This document shows positions 47,025 through 58,219 of a DNA stretch of 64,000 nucleotides, piece after piece. A program made the translations under genes and the position numbers. This DNA comes from Epiperipatus broadwayi (taxonomy: Eukaryota > Onychophora > Udeonychophora > Euonychophora > Peripatidae), in NCBI GenBank assembly GCA_028023455.1, contig JAQFVV010000255.1, forward strand, positions 1,076,699 to 1,140,698, in the 5' to 3' direction. Each line of letters starts with the position of its first letter. Positions within the stretch are counted from its first letter, which is position 1. The notes below the pieces were generated by a model that was given only the letters and a program-made list of their open reading frames with translations, did not search any database and was not told the DNA's origin.

Positions 47025-49680
47025 TGAGATTTTATTAAAAATTTTAACATTTCTATATACTGAATTTTTATTTTAATATTTTTAAATATACTAAATTATT
47101 TCAAAATTAATAAATATATAAGATAGCATAGCATGCAGACATTTCAAATTATTAGCAAAATGTCATCAAGAATTTGGATATATTCCTATTCGTTTGATAA
47201 CTTTATATCTCTCTAATATTTTATCAACACGCATGTATATTCGTGCGTAGTTCTTTTAAAGACCATTATTCGAAATGTAAACTAGATCACTCTTTTTTAT
47301 AATTTTATTTTTTAGTGTTTTATGATTATACTTTTCAAACTTCGCTATATACTGTATATTCATACACACATATATAAAGAATTACGTTCGTGCACATTTT
47401 TATACACGCTTTGTAAAAAGCTTGATATGATTTAATTACACTATTATATCTAATTAATTATGGAATAGAGAGTATTATACTATAAAAAGTAAAAGAAAAT
47501 TTAATTCCTCATTATGCAAGAAGAGCACTGAAGCCAGAATTAAACGTTTCTACATCGATTCTCAGATGACCCAAGTAAAAAATGAAATAAATCTCACTTT
47601 GATGAGTAGAATGAAATTGTTGTCTCGAGCTATCACTGGAGTGTTTGAATATCAATTTGACTTTCTAAACAACTGACCAACAATCATTTTTTTCTCTTTA
47701 AAAAAAAATAAATGAGAATTTATTTCGAAGTACAATATATTGTTTATTAAGAATTGAAAAGATAGATTATATTTTGAAATAAAAATCTACTACAGTACTT
47801 TTTTTTTATTCATAAAAATACATCGACTGAAATATAAATATGCAGATATAGACAGATATTTGTAAGGAAAGAGGGCAGCACCAGACACTTATTTTCATTA
47901 GTGCAGCACATCACATCACATTCAAATAAATAATTATTACAAATCGTAATAAGAAGATATGAGAAGGAAGAAAGAAGAAACTAAAATGAAACAGACCTTT
48001 GAGATTTATGCGCAATGTGACTTGTTTTATTTATAGCATAATTTGATTAAAAACAAGTCTTTAGAATACGAGGAATAGTAATGCACTTTCTTCTATTTAT
48101 TTTAATTGCTTTTGATAATATATGTATGTAGAAAGTTGTTGGAAATTTTTACGATTTAATAAATAATTAAAATAAATTTAATAGATAACTATAATTAGTG
48201 AAAGTACATATAAATAATTCAAGCCTGTAAATTGTGTAAAAATTAATATAAATTTTTATAAACAATCTGGATATATTTTTATTTACACTCGCATTAAAAA
48301 TAAAAATAATCGATGTCTTTATTGTATCGATAGTTCATGAGAAGTTCGAGGCCGCAAGAACCAGAACTGGAATAGATCTGAGAACCCTACACGATAGAGT
48401 TTAGCACTCCGGCATTGCACTAAAGTACTCAGGACACGCATGCATTCATAAACATATCCTGATAAGACCTAAACGATTTATAAAGCTTGTTTATTTTCAA
48501 ATTAAAAAGTCTTTCATTAAATAATTATAATTTGGTAAAATTTATAAATAACATAATAAAAATTATCCAACAAACTGATATAAAAATCTATAATTTTTCG
48601 TTTTTATTTTTGTTTTATGCGTAGGTAAATATAGAACAGTCCCTTCTAGCCCTAAAGATTCCTGGTTTGATAAATAAACTCAAACTGGTCAACTAAAGAA
48701 AACTGTTAAATTCATTTTATCATTTAAGCAACAGATTATACCAAACTTATTTGAATAGCCATACAAAGAAGAACAGAAAAATATTACCCAATATACTTTC
48801 CCAAGAGTAGCGAAGGTTTAATGTTTTCATAGTTTATTTACCCTCTTGCAAACAATAGCTAGATACTAATTTATTGACCAATAATTGGATGATTAGCTGC
48901 GTTGTTTATGGGATGGCTTTGTAACAACAAAAGAATTACAAGTTCCATCAGATTTTTATTCTTTTCTTTTTAATTTCACCAAATAGTCTGTGAAGTTTAG
49001 TACAATATCAAATAGTAGACTTGAGAGTTGAAGATTTATGGACAACAGTTCAATCCTGCCATTTTTAGAATTGATTTCTAAGCAACAAACCACTTGATTT
49101 ATTTTTTATTGTAGCAACTATAAATAGTTCAAAAAAAATATTGTGTAAATTATTATTCATGAAATGAGGTTATGTGACTATGGCATAACAGAATAATCTC
49201 ATCTTTTGAGTAAAAATTCCTTTATAATTTGTATGAATTGAGTTTTTGTACGCTACATGTAAAAACTGTAATCTAGTAATTAGCACTGAGTAACTGAAAT
49301 TGTTGTAAAACAAAATCTGACTTTAATATATATAAAGTTTTAAAATAAACGGTCCTTTTGCGCATAAATCACGCACACACTAAGACGTATGTCTAATTTT
49401 TTGGCACAAAAATTTGAGATTTTTTGAATCACTATATTTGCTGTACTACATGTATAAAACATTATTCTTTTATTATTATTCTAAAAATTTTTAAAAAAAG
49501 GGGGAATATGTGAACGAAAGCATGAAAAAAATGCAGTAGTTTTCTAACATATATATTGGATGTAATCAAAAATATTGACTTGAGATCAAAAGTTGTTTGA
49601 ATTAATTTCTGACTGAAGAAAATAAAAGAGACAGAACATGGAAATATTAATAATTTTTATTAGTCACTCATTACATTAGA
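47025..49680. other. A+T-rich spacer
   Basis: No gene recognised. A slightly G+C-richer island at 48330-48440 was examined for tRNA-like boxes on the minus strand and not accepted. Confidence 0.4.
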
Positions 49681-49685
49681 TTATC

Positions 49686-50734
49686 CAATAATGAATAATA
49701 TTTCTGTAGTGTAAAAATAAAAAGAATTAATATTTCTGTAGTGTAAAAAGAACAAGGGAGTATCTCTAGTTTTGTTTCACTTTAGTGGCCAAACTTAAAA
49801 ATTAATCCAAATATCCTTAAAAATTTGCTTTAAATTATTGATACAATTTCATATCATTGCAATTTATTGGCATCACTTTTTGGTATTAATTAACTTAATT
49901 ATTAAAATAATTACATTTTTAATATGAACTTTTTATATTTCAATTCATTGAAATATAAAACTTAAAATTTATTTTAAAGATTAATTTAAATCTATCTACT
50001 TTTTATTAACTTTTTATTTATTGCACACGTGATCTTTTTCAGACTTTTTAAACGCATGTTCACATTCAACTATATTATTAGCTCGACTATCTCACCTACA
50101 TTTTTTTAATGAACAATCTTTTCAAAAGTATTCTGAAAAATGTAAGCCTACATCGTGATGCATTCTAGTTCAATCAAAATGTAATATGGAGCCGAAGTAT
50201 ATCGTTGAAAAAGCTTACTTATTAAAAAAAAAGCGAGTTCATATGTTTATGATATCAAATGATCTCCTATTCAATAAACTATCATCATCATTTTCAACCA
50301 TTGATGACATTGATACATTGCATAATGAAAGTCTCTTCAAATTTAAACCAGTTTCTCCAATTTATAGATTCTTTTCTTCACATCATCATCTCACATGCAG
50401 TCTCTTTCTAGGTCTTTTACAATCTCTTGAGATCCAGTTTAAAATTTCAGTTGTTTCTCAACATTTCTTTTAGTAATATAGTCCACCCCAACTCCATTTT
50501 AATGACTATTGATTTGTTCTTTCTCCGAGTATTTTGCTCTCAATATCTTCTAGTTACTCTCAACATATGTCTCATCATATTTTGTTAAGTAGTTTAAAAT
50601 CTTTGTATTGCTCTTTTGATAAATATCTAAGTCTCAAATCCATAAGTAAAAACTTGTAAAATATATTTATCAAAAATCTTCCTTTTCAAAAATATAGACA
50701 TATTTCAATAATGAATAATATTTCTGTAGTGTAA
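49686..50734. repeat. 29-bp direct repeats bracketing an RTE tail
   Basis: CAATAATGAATAATATTTCTGTAGTGTAA (first 20 bases CAATAATGAATAATATTTCT) occurs identically at 49686-49714 and 50706-50734, with a partial third copy near 49729-49746. The right copy abuts the 5' break of the RTE fragment, as a target duplication would. Confidence 0.6.
50279..50705 (-). pseudogene. RTE LINE 3' fragment
   Basis: Collinear with 61248-61730 of the main RTE copy: ATCATCATCATTTTCAACCA, GTCTCTTTCTAGGTCTTTTA, CAGTTTAAAATTTCAGTTG, ATATTTATCAAAAATCTTCC. It covers the C-terminal coding part with scattered indels. Confidence 0.8.
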
Positions 50735-50755
50735 TGTAGGAAATGGTTTGTATGG

Positions 50756-50874
50756 AAAAAAAAATTTTTAAATACTTTTATTTAATTTGATAAATAATGC
50801 GCTAAAAACCAAAGAAACGTTTTGGTTTCAATTACAATTTTAGTTGTTATATTTAACTTGAAATAAAAGTGGGG
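50756..50874 (+). repeat. Family I MITE, half copy
   Basis: TTTAAATACTTTTATTTAAT, then AAAAACCAAAGAAACG and TTTAACTTGAAATAAAAGTG align with the left arm at 12180-12283. The right arm is absent. Confidence 0.5.
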
Positions 50875-50968
50875 ATATCTATAAATTAATTAATCAAATT
50901 AAATTGATAAAAACCAACGCTTCTGTTATTTAGAAGAGATAATATTATTAATATATACATTAAAGTAA

Positions 50969-51007
50969 TTGCCAAGTGCTTTCAACACTGTGTCCTTATC
51001 AAGGCAA
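50969..51007 (-). ncRNA. Decayed hammerhead motif of Penelope-like relic 1
   Basis: Minus strand: stem I TTGCC/GGCAA (five pairs), core TTGATAA in place of CTGATGA, stem II GACA/TGTT, GAA, then AGCACTT. The layout equals that of the family A and H motifs, but two core bases are lost (C3 to T, G8 to A). It lies directly downstream of the GIY-YIG region. Confidence 0.5.
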
Positions 51008-51179
51008 ATTCTAAAACATGGACACCTTACAAACTTAAAAACTCATTTTATGAACCAGATATCAGTAATCAGAAAACTAGTTTGTTTAGCATTAATTGCA
51101 TCTTGGGACTTCTTAATTAAATATGATACCTTAATCTTTCATTTCTTGTCATGTGACTCATACATCAATATATTAAACT

Positions 51180-52560
51180 TTTGCAGAATAAAACTATGAC
51201 CCATTGCACACTGATGAATATAAAATGCTGAATATACCATACTATCTTCTATCACTTATTTATATGAATAATTATGTTGTTGCAAATGACATTTCATATT
51301 CATCTTCATTTCACAACATCCTGAAGCTTGACAAACAATAGAATATATAATTTGATATTTATCCCTATCAGCCGATTTACTTTTAGTATTATTTAATTTC
51401 CTATTAAGATTGGGTGGTGTGCCAAGCTATTCTATAATCATTACTCATAACTGATGCTAACTCAACCTGTATATTAAATATATATGCCATAAACACCTAT
51501 TTTTTATAATCAAATTTATCAATATAACCCTTAGATCTCTTCTGATAATACTCAATTACAATCCTCTGAAGCATATGATACTTATAACCAACACCTATTA
51601 AATCTTGAATATATTTTTCTGTTATCCTTTCTATTTGATTTATAAAAACATAATAACTGGTTACGATGCAAAAATGACTTAAATCCAGTCATCTTATGTA
51701 CAATAGGAGCATATGATGTAGAATAATAAATCCCGAACATTTAACTGCTTAATTAACATTTTATACGTAAAAAATTTATCATTATATGATAACATTAAAT
51801 CCAAAAATTTAATTGTTGAATTCATTTCCTTCTCTATCATCAATCTTAATCCACCAACATTTTGCAAGCTATTGATAATTTTTACAACAACCTCCTGCAG
51901 TCCATATATCAGCATATTGTCAACATATTTACAATATATCATATTAATATTTGATCACAAAATAGAGTGTACAATACACTGTTCAATACTATCAAAAAAA
52001 AGAGTACTCGTAATACAACCAATAGCTAAACTCATAAGCCAGCCTTTCTTCATACTATACAATTTTTTATATGTTGCTATTATCTCTCTACTTATCCATT
52101 CCAGCACACTAATTTTGAAATTAATTTTCTTATGATTCATATTTGAACACTTTAAACAGTCTTTTAATATCTTAATAGATCCTGCTTTATCTACAAACCC
52201 TCATAACTCTGCAACAACCAATGATGCCAACCTATATTCATTAACTGTTAAGATTTCTCCAACAACTTAGCACACTCAAAAGATAATTTCAATGTATAAG
52301 AACCAAACCCCACTTTATCCTATATCCACTGTGCAATTAATTTAGATATTTTTTGACTCCACTTTTATGTGTTTTAGCATTTGCAAACATTTTAGGTATT
52401 TAAGTTGCCAATGGGTATATATCATAATATTCTTTATTAGTAAAAATTATCTTACCTTGCAATCTTAATATATTAGATACAAATTTATCATTCTTTGACT
52501 TCATATTAAACTCATTTACCTGAACAAATTTCAATTTCCCAATCTGTTACTGCAATTTTA
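51180..52560 (-). pseudogene. Penelope-like element 1: RT and GIY-YIG relic
   Basis: On the minus strand, in order: a pre-RT segment (KFVQVNEFNMKSKNDKFVSN) and KMFANAKTHKSG (about 52370-52400), a match to the fingers region of Penelope-like RTs. Next is WISREIIATYKKLYSMKKGW (51955-52140), then KYVDNMLIYG, corresponding to the catalytic YVDD box with the second Asp changed to Asn, and NSTIKFLDLMLSYND (51694-51942). A GIY-YIG-like region at 51255-51375 (IIYSIVCQASGC) is followed by GHSFILQKFNILMYES. Many stops and frameshifts. It clearly belongs to the same lineage as the relic at 56.27 kb. Known elements of this class are retroelements using a GIY-YIG endonuclease. Confidence 0.8.
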
Positions 52561-52599
52561 AATCATATGTACTTCATCCATAAACACAACCCTATTTGA

Positions 52600-52725
52600 T
52601 TTATTCTTCTTAGAACAAATTAAATTGCAATTTTTAATATCTTTTTATCATCTTTCTTAAATTTTAATATTACTACAGCATTATTCCAATCATTTGGTAC
52701 ATCTTTAACAATATTATAGATAAAA
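52600..52725 (-). pseudogene. RTE LINE reverse-transcriptase fragment
   Basis: Minus strand reads VKDVPNDWNNAVVILKFKKD, matching the start of the RT domain of the main RTE ([20 protein letters not shown] at about 62560-62650). Only about 40 codons remain, next to the Penelope-like relic. Confidence 0.75.
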
Positions 52726-52729
52726 AATA

Positions 52730-53190
52730 TACTTTAAAAAATTAACATATTACTTTAATAATTAATAAATGTATCAACTAAAATTAAGCTGAAATTATGT
52801 TTTTAATATATAGAAATAATTTATATGACTATTTATAATACACTTTTACCCTGCTTATTGAAAGCTATTATTCCCCCAAAACTCACCATTAAACAAAATA
52901 ATATATGCAGATTATTCTGCATAGATTATTTTGGTTGTCTATGAGGAAAAAAAATGTTTGGTTACTCCAGCAAAAAAATTACACCATAAGTTGGGAAAAT
53001 TATGTTAAAAAAATAACTTATGGAGTATATATAAAAAAAAAAATTTAAACTCTTAACATACATTATATGCTTGTAAATACTTTTTAGAGGAAGGCTTTAA
53101 CTTTTATCATATGTGCCTTAAACATTTATAATAGTCAAAAGATGTCTTTTTTGCCTATAGAGGGACTCTCAAATCTCAACTTCCTATGCA
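52730..53190. other. A+T-rich spacer
   Basis: No feature recognised. Confidence 0.4.
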
Positions 53191-53194
53191 CTTA

Positions 53195-53425
53195 AAAAAT
53201 AATCACAACTATATTATATGCTTGTATGTTTGTAATTTGAACTCAGTGTGTTGAGTGTGAAGATACTTTAGACTGGCTTGGATATATAGAAAGACAAGTA
53301 AAGAAGAAGGTGGAACCACCTTTTTCTTGTTAAATTCTCTGTCTCAGTGCTTGATCTGATTGGCTGCTAATAGTCATTTCAATACCATCTGCGCTTTATA
53401 AAATAAATATTATATGCTTGTGTAA
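53195..53425. repeat. Possible family F-related fragment
   Basis: GACTGGCTTGGATATATAG, AAAGAAGAAGGTGGAACC and CTGATTGGCTGCTAATAGTC resemble inner and outer parts of the family F foldback at 28.0-28.5 kb (the first two in inverse orientation). TATTATATGCTTGT occurs on both sides (near 53213 and 53408). Confidence 0.35.
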
Positions 53426-53544
53426 ACTGTGCTGTGTGTATTATGCAGGTATTCATTTAAAATATGTATTTATGAATATATGATGATACAACTTAAACCT
53501 ATGTAAAAAAGAAAAAAACAGCTTAAAGTTGTTACTTCTGAAAC

Positions 53545-53760
53545 CACTAAACGTCACATGATCACCATCTCATACTAGCACATAATTGTTGTAAACAAAA
53601 GCAAAACTCTCCATACAGTAGTGCCACCCTGTGCTAACCAGGGTAATCAATAGATGCCACTAGATAGGGATTTTATTCACAAGCCTTCTGGCATCTATTG
53701 ATTACTCTTGGTTAGCACAGGGTGACACTACTGTATGGAGAGTTTTGCTTTTGTTACTTC
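53545..53760. mobile_element. Foldback element, family A copy 3
   Basis: Arms 53595-53658 and 53690-53754 carry CAAAAGCAAAACTCTCCATA, GTAGTGCCACCCTGTGCTAA and GGTAATCAATAGATGCC with close inverses, around a spacer of about 30 bp. Arms are nearly identical, so this copy is younger than copies 1 and 2. The inner ribozyme-bearing section is deleted. GTCACATGATCACC (53555-53568) corresponds to the outer shoulder of the other copies. Confidence 0.8.
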
Positions 53761-54404
53761 TTGTGATCCATTCACTAATCATCATTATACAGTTTGGTTT
53801 CCAAGCTCAAAGATTTTCTTGATTTTTTGAATGACCATATTAGTTGCTAAGATGACTTTAGAGTCCACTAGAGGGAGCCAAGGACTCCAGATTATTCTGT
53901 TTCTGGCTCCCAGTTTTGATTCCTATTACCCTAGTTTAGGGAACAGGATTGGTTTAAAAGTATATCAAGTTAAAAGGTGAGTACATGTTTTATTGTTTTA
54001 TCACCTTTAAAAGAAAGTTTAAGTTGGTTTTCATTCAAGTATAACTGATTTTTTCTGGCATTCCGCTTTGCGCAAATGGCTGCTATTGGAAAAGGCAAAA
54101 GCCAGAATAAGAAATTCCAATAAGACTTTGAAAAAGATTTTAAACGAATCCAATTGATCAAACAATGAATAGAGCTATTAGAAATCCTAATTTTCAGTAA
54201 CAGAACAAGTGATTTGGAAATTAAACTCCATTGAAAACGTTAAAGAAATAAAAAAAAAAATGCTTTGCAAAGATAGCTTTAAGAATTTCACCGTAACATC
54301 TGATATTTGTAAAATAGAACAAGTTTCTAAGGCTGCAAATCAGCCAGGGAAGACAGGAAATGGCCCAGGGAACATACTAGATATAAAAAAATAATCACAG
54401 AACG

Positions 54405-54716
54405 ATGTGTAAAAGAAATTCTACCAGTAAATCTGTCGTGAAAAAAAAATTACGATACCGTGGTGTCGAACTGGAGGTGGCCGAATGCAGCAAAACAGTG
54501 CAGGGGAAAATAAGAAAAATTATTTTGAACGTTAATTCGATCTCAATTTTAGAATCAAACAATATAGAATATGATTTAAGCTACCTCCTTGCACAAAAAT
54601 TAAATTTTTCTGATGATCCGATTAAACGTTATTGGGCCACTTCCGGTGAAATAGGGGTGCCACAAAAAATAAAAAATTTTCAAATCAACACACAATTACA
54701 ACTAAGAGAATCCTGA
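54405..54716 (+). CDS. Unidentified 103-residue frame in the 2-kb insertion
   Basis: ATG at 54405. A basic N-terminus (KSVVKKKLRYRG) is followed by a mixed charged and hydrophobic stretch (SISILESNNIEYDLSYLLAQ, KRYWATSGEIGV). Base composition is closer to coding DNA than that of the flanks, and the preceding frame 54209-54394 ends just upstream. It could be part of an element ORF1. No motif ties it to a known family, so expression and function are unsupported. Confidence 0.25.
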   Translation: MCKRNSTSKSVVKKKLRYRGVELEVAECSKTVQGKIRKIILNVNSISILESNNIEYDLSYLLAQKLNFSDDPIKRYWATSGEIGVPQKIKNFQINTQLQLRES

Positions 54717-54842
54717 GCCAAAAAACGACGATTGAAAGATTAAAATAAGTATAAATGGTGTTATAGATATAAACAGAAATACTGATGTTGCAAATTAGTT
54801 AAAATTGTTAACTCAACAATTATTTAGAATACTATAAAGATT

Positions 54843-54952
54843 GATTGCAAACTATTGGATTGCACAACTGAAGCATTGATTACTGGTCAACACATTGGAT
54901 TGCAAACTATTGGATTGCACAACTGAAGCATTGATTACTAGTCAGCACATTG
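54843..54952 (+). repeat. Tandem duplication, 55-bp period
   Basis: GATTGCAAACTATTGGATTG begins both units (54843 and 54898). Only two or three differences, so it is recent. Confidence 0.9.
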
Positions 54953-56239
54953 AATTCAATCTACACAAGCAGAATTGAAATATAAATAGGAAAGAGTCAT
55001 TGTTGAAATCTTACTACAATAGGCCTATTTTCCTGAGAGGCTGCTGCACCCCCTTGATGGATTGTTTATTAGGACAGTGTTGATTTGAGCTCATTATTAT
55101 TGTTATTTTCCTTAGTTAACTTTAAAATTAGAGCGTTTGTAAGGCAGTTGGTCTGATTTGGGCCACCACCAATTTTTGTAACTTTGATGGAGTCTTTGCT
55201 GCAATATGGCATGGGTCTGCACTCCTCTTTTCTTCCTCAGGGGTGGTGGTGGTCATTAGGGGGCTGGTTTATTAGTGCAGGCTGTTGACAATTATTGCCA
55301 CTACCTGGAAAGCCTGCCAGAAGGGTACCTGGTCCAAAGTCTCAATACCATCCCTGCTCTGGTCAGCTGTTGTGCCCCCTTGATAGTGTTTTGGGCAGTG
55401 CAGATGTTAGTTTTTTTTAGTTGGCTTTCCAATTCTGGGCAGGTAGATCGAATGTGGTCCCTGCACATTCAGTCTGTTAATTGGGAGACAGAGATATCTG
55501 GAATGGTCTTGACATGGCTCGGCTGTGGGTCAAGAATTTATTGTTTAATGGACTTGAGCCTTGGACCTCGCTGCCTGTTGTGGTGGTTGGTGCAATGCTG
55601 GACTTGTCCACCTATTCAGCAGAAGCATATGGGTCTTCACTTCAGGGCCCCAGGGGTGGGATCATTGGGTGGTGGATAGCTTCTCAGCAGCTGGGCTATG
55701 TAGATCCATGTTCAGTTACACATTAATCAACATTATAGCAACCATTTTATGGATATAATTGTCATCAAGCATATGTATTTTATATAATCAATAATTGTTT
55801 TACCTTGTTTGTTACATTGAACACTTTGTAATTCTCAATGGGTAAGTGTACCCAAAATTTTTGTAATCTTTTTACTAATAAAGGTTACTTTTGAAAGTAA
55901 GATGACTTTAAACAGAATCTCTTTAAAAAATGTTTAATATCACCAGAAAAAAATGTGTGTTTTCACTGTCCAAAAAGTACAGCAAAACAGACCAAGAAAA
56001 TGAAAGTAAATTAGCATATAACAATTGTTTTGTGTTCTCCCGCACAACTGTTTTTCATTATGCTGGGAAAAAATCCATAGTGAAGTTTGTACTACAGTAT
56101 TATACAATATTAAAATCATTTGATTGACTATAAAGACTTGTTATTTATCATTAGTGTAGCAAGAGCCAAATAAACATATGATACACTAACGAAAACTTTA
56201 AACAATAAATTCAACATAATATTCAGAACTCCACCCAAT

Positions 56240-56700
56240 TTCAATAGGTTGATCAATAACTCTAAAGACCACATTGATCGATCGCTCACCCCACACGTGG
56301 TGTACTCTATTTCCTGCCCTCAAGCCGGATGCGATGCTACATATTATGGGGAAACGAAAGCCACAATTAATACCAGATTGGCTCAACATCGTTACACATT
56401 CAACAGAGCTATTTTTCAAACATAGTAAACAATCTGGGCACAACTTCATACCTGCCAACCCCATTATTTTATGTTCGGAGCCAAATGATTACAGGAGAAA
56501 AATAAAGGAGGCATTCTATATTAATAGAGACATCCATGCCATTAACAGAAAGGACACATGCTTCGAGATCTCGACAAAATGGGCTATGTAACAGTAGCTT
56601 ATTTGAATATTTACATTTGCATATATTTATTACACTTTTCATGAAGGCTATGAGTATGAGGCATGGTTCCTCGAAAACGTTCAGCCGAAAATTTTTAATA
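56240..56700 (+). pseudogene. Penelope-like element 2: GIY-YIG endonuclease relic
   Basis: VVYSISCP (56301-56324) supplies the GIY part and CDATYYGETKATINTRLAQH the YIG part with its Cys spacing. After a frameshift follow SGHNFIPANPIILCSEPN and YRRKIKEAFYINRDIHAINR up to a stop at 56591. Together they correspond to the C-terminal endonuclease of Penelope-like elements and align with relic 1. The RT part is absent upstream, so the copy is 5' truncated. At 56646-56686 lies a decayed hammerhead: stem I GGCT/AGCC, stem II GAGG/CCTC, GAA, palindromic AACGTT, C, with the CTGATGA core damaged (ATGAGTAT). Confidence 0.8.
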
Positions 56701-57180
56701 GTAAGTTATATTTTCTCTAATTAATAATTAAAATTAAGTATTTTTTGTTTTTACATCTAAGGAGAAATTAAAACCATATTTATGATACACTATAAAAACT
56801 TAATCATAATCAACTTTAACAAAAAATTTCAGTGTATTGAAAAAAGGGAAAAAAATCTAATGCATTCTTGAGTTTGCATATTGTAATCAATATTTAAGGC
56901 TTTTGTTACAATATGTACTGTGCTGATTTAAATAAACAAATATTAATGACTGTAGCAGGGATTTTTGGGCAAGACATATCGCTATTGTATCAAGTGTGAT
57001 AGCCATGTTTTTCCAATGACTTAGCAATTTATCGAATAGTGCAATACAATTTGATGGCAGAGTTATTGGCTATATAAGTAAAAATTAAATGCATTAATCT
57101 TATTCACTTTATTTGTATTGCATTTTCATTATACACAATTTATTGTTAATTGCATAAAATCATTTTCATAGTTTTTTTCC
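56700..57180. other. A+T-rich spacer
   Basis: Probably includes the end of Penelope-like relic 2. No boundary seen. Confidence 0.4.
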
Positions 57181-57184
57181 CCAA

Positions 57185-57668
57185 AATGCAATTCAAATAC
57201 GATGGATAGCTATTTCGATTTGATTAAAATTAGCATTCTTAAAGATTTTAATTCAAAATTGATTGTCTGAAATTTTAGCTAATATTTATGCTGTACTCAA
57301 TTTTAACTTTTATATTGGTAGTACATATGGCAAAAAAATATTTTAATTTTATACTAAATGAAATTTATATTTTTTTCCTCGACCCGCTTTTTTTTACACG
57401 TGATAATGTTTCCATTGCTTTGGATATCTGAAAATAATTACAAGATGATTTAAAATTGAGAAAGCAGAGCGTTATTTTTAATTTACATTTGGTAATTTTT
57501 GATATTAATTGCATAAATCTGAAACTGGTTTACCCTCTTTCCTTCCTCCACTTCCCCTTGTTTTACTGAAAATATTTTAAAATAGCAATGGTAGTGTTTT
57601 CGATTTGACAGAAAAATTTTAATTCAAAATTAATTGACTGAATATTTTAGCTAATATATGTACTAAGA
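57185..57668 (+). repeat. Diverged direct repeat, about 365 bp apart
   Basis: TTCGATTTGA, AATTCAAAATTGATTG and ATTTTAGCTAATAT occur in order at 57213-57292 and again at 57600-57656. Confidence 0.5.
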
Positions 57669-57699
57669 TTTGCAATACAGGCATTCTTATACCTGGAAC

Positions 57700-58215
57700 T
57701 TAATTGAAAATATAGGAGATTTGAACTCAGACTTTCAAGCAACCTTCAACTATTCGCACTATCTCATATTACTGATACACATGACCACACACATGTAGAA
57801 AAGATAACTAATCACCAGTATATGTAATTCGAGCTAAACCAGCACTCATCAGTTAGTCCAGATTATTATCTCCCACACATATATATATAATCAGTGCTCA
57901 GTTTATATTAAGATAGCAAATCTTTATAATTTAATGAGCAGGCTTCAATATACTCTAACATCCAACTCTTCAACCATCCATACCATTGAAAATCTGATGA
58001 TAGAATGCCCAATCCCATAAAGATTTGCTATCTTAGCATAAACTGAGCACTAATTATATATGTGAGTGGGAAATGATAATCTGGACCAACTGATGGGTGC
58101 TGGTTCAGCACAAAATACCTATATTGGTGATTATTTATCTTTTCTGGTCATATGTATCAGTAGTATGAGATAGTGTGGATAGTTGAAGGTTGCTTGAAAG
58201 TCTGAGTTTAAATCC
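57700..58215. mobile_element. Foldback element, family H copy 4 (centre deleted asymmetrically)
   Basis: Outer arms TTTGAACTCAGACTTTCAAG and CTTGAAAGTCTGAGTTTAAA with about 180-300 bp of matching arm on each side. Hammerhead motifs are damaged. The left arm (minus strand, 57808-57870) keeps CTGATGA and GAA but stem III is broken (TTACATATA). The right arm (58076-58140) has CTGATGG and AAAA. Confidence 0.75.
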
Positions 58216-58219
58216 CTTA

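Larger units (their letters stand above)
53848..55910 (+). mobile_element. Unclassified 2037-bp insertion with 13-bp target duplication
   Basis: TAAGATGACTTTA is repeated exactly at 53848-53860 and 55898-55910, bracketing 53861-55897. The insert starts GAGTCCACTAGAGGGAGCC and ends AATAAAGGTTACTTTTGAAAG, a polyadenylation signal about 15 nt from the end but no A tail. It has two small open frames (54209-54394 and 54405-54716, Lys-rich, no family recognised), a 55-bp tandem duplication (54843-54952) and a section near 50% G+C (about 55020-55740). The 13-bp duplication favours target-primed retroposition over an LTR or DNA transposon. Ends lack inverted repeats. Identity unknown. Confidence 0.6.

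Noticed and set aside
48330-48440. tRNA-like boxes on the minus strand
   Set aside because: A GGTTC-like stretch is present but spacing and arms do not form a cloverleaf, and no second copy was seen.
55275-55758. Overlapping frames of 65 to 134 residues in the G+C-rich part of the 2-kb insertion
   Set aside because: Three overlapping frames on one strand, Trp- and Gly-rich low-complexity character, no family motif. Likely a result of the higher G+C and not genes.
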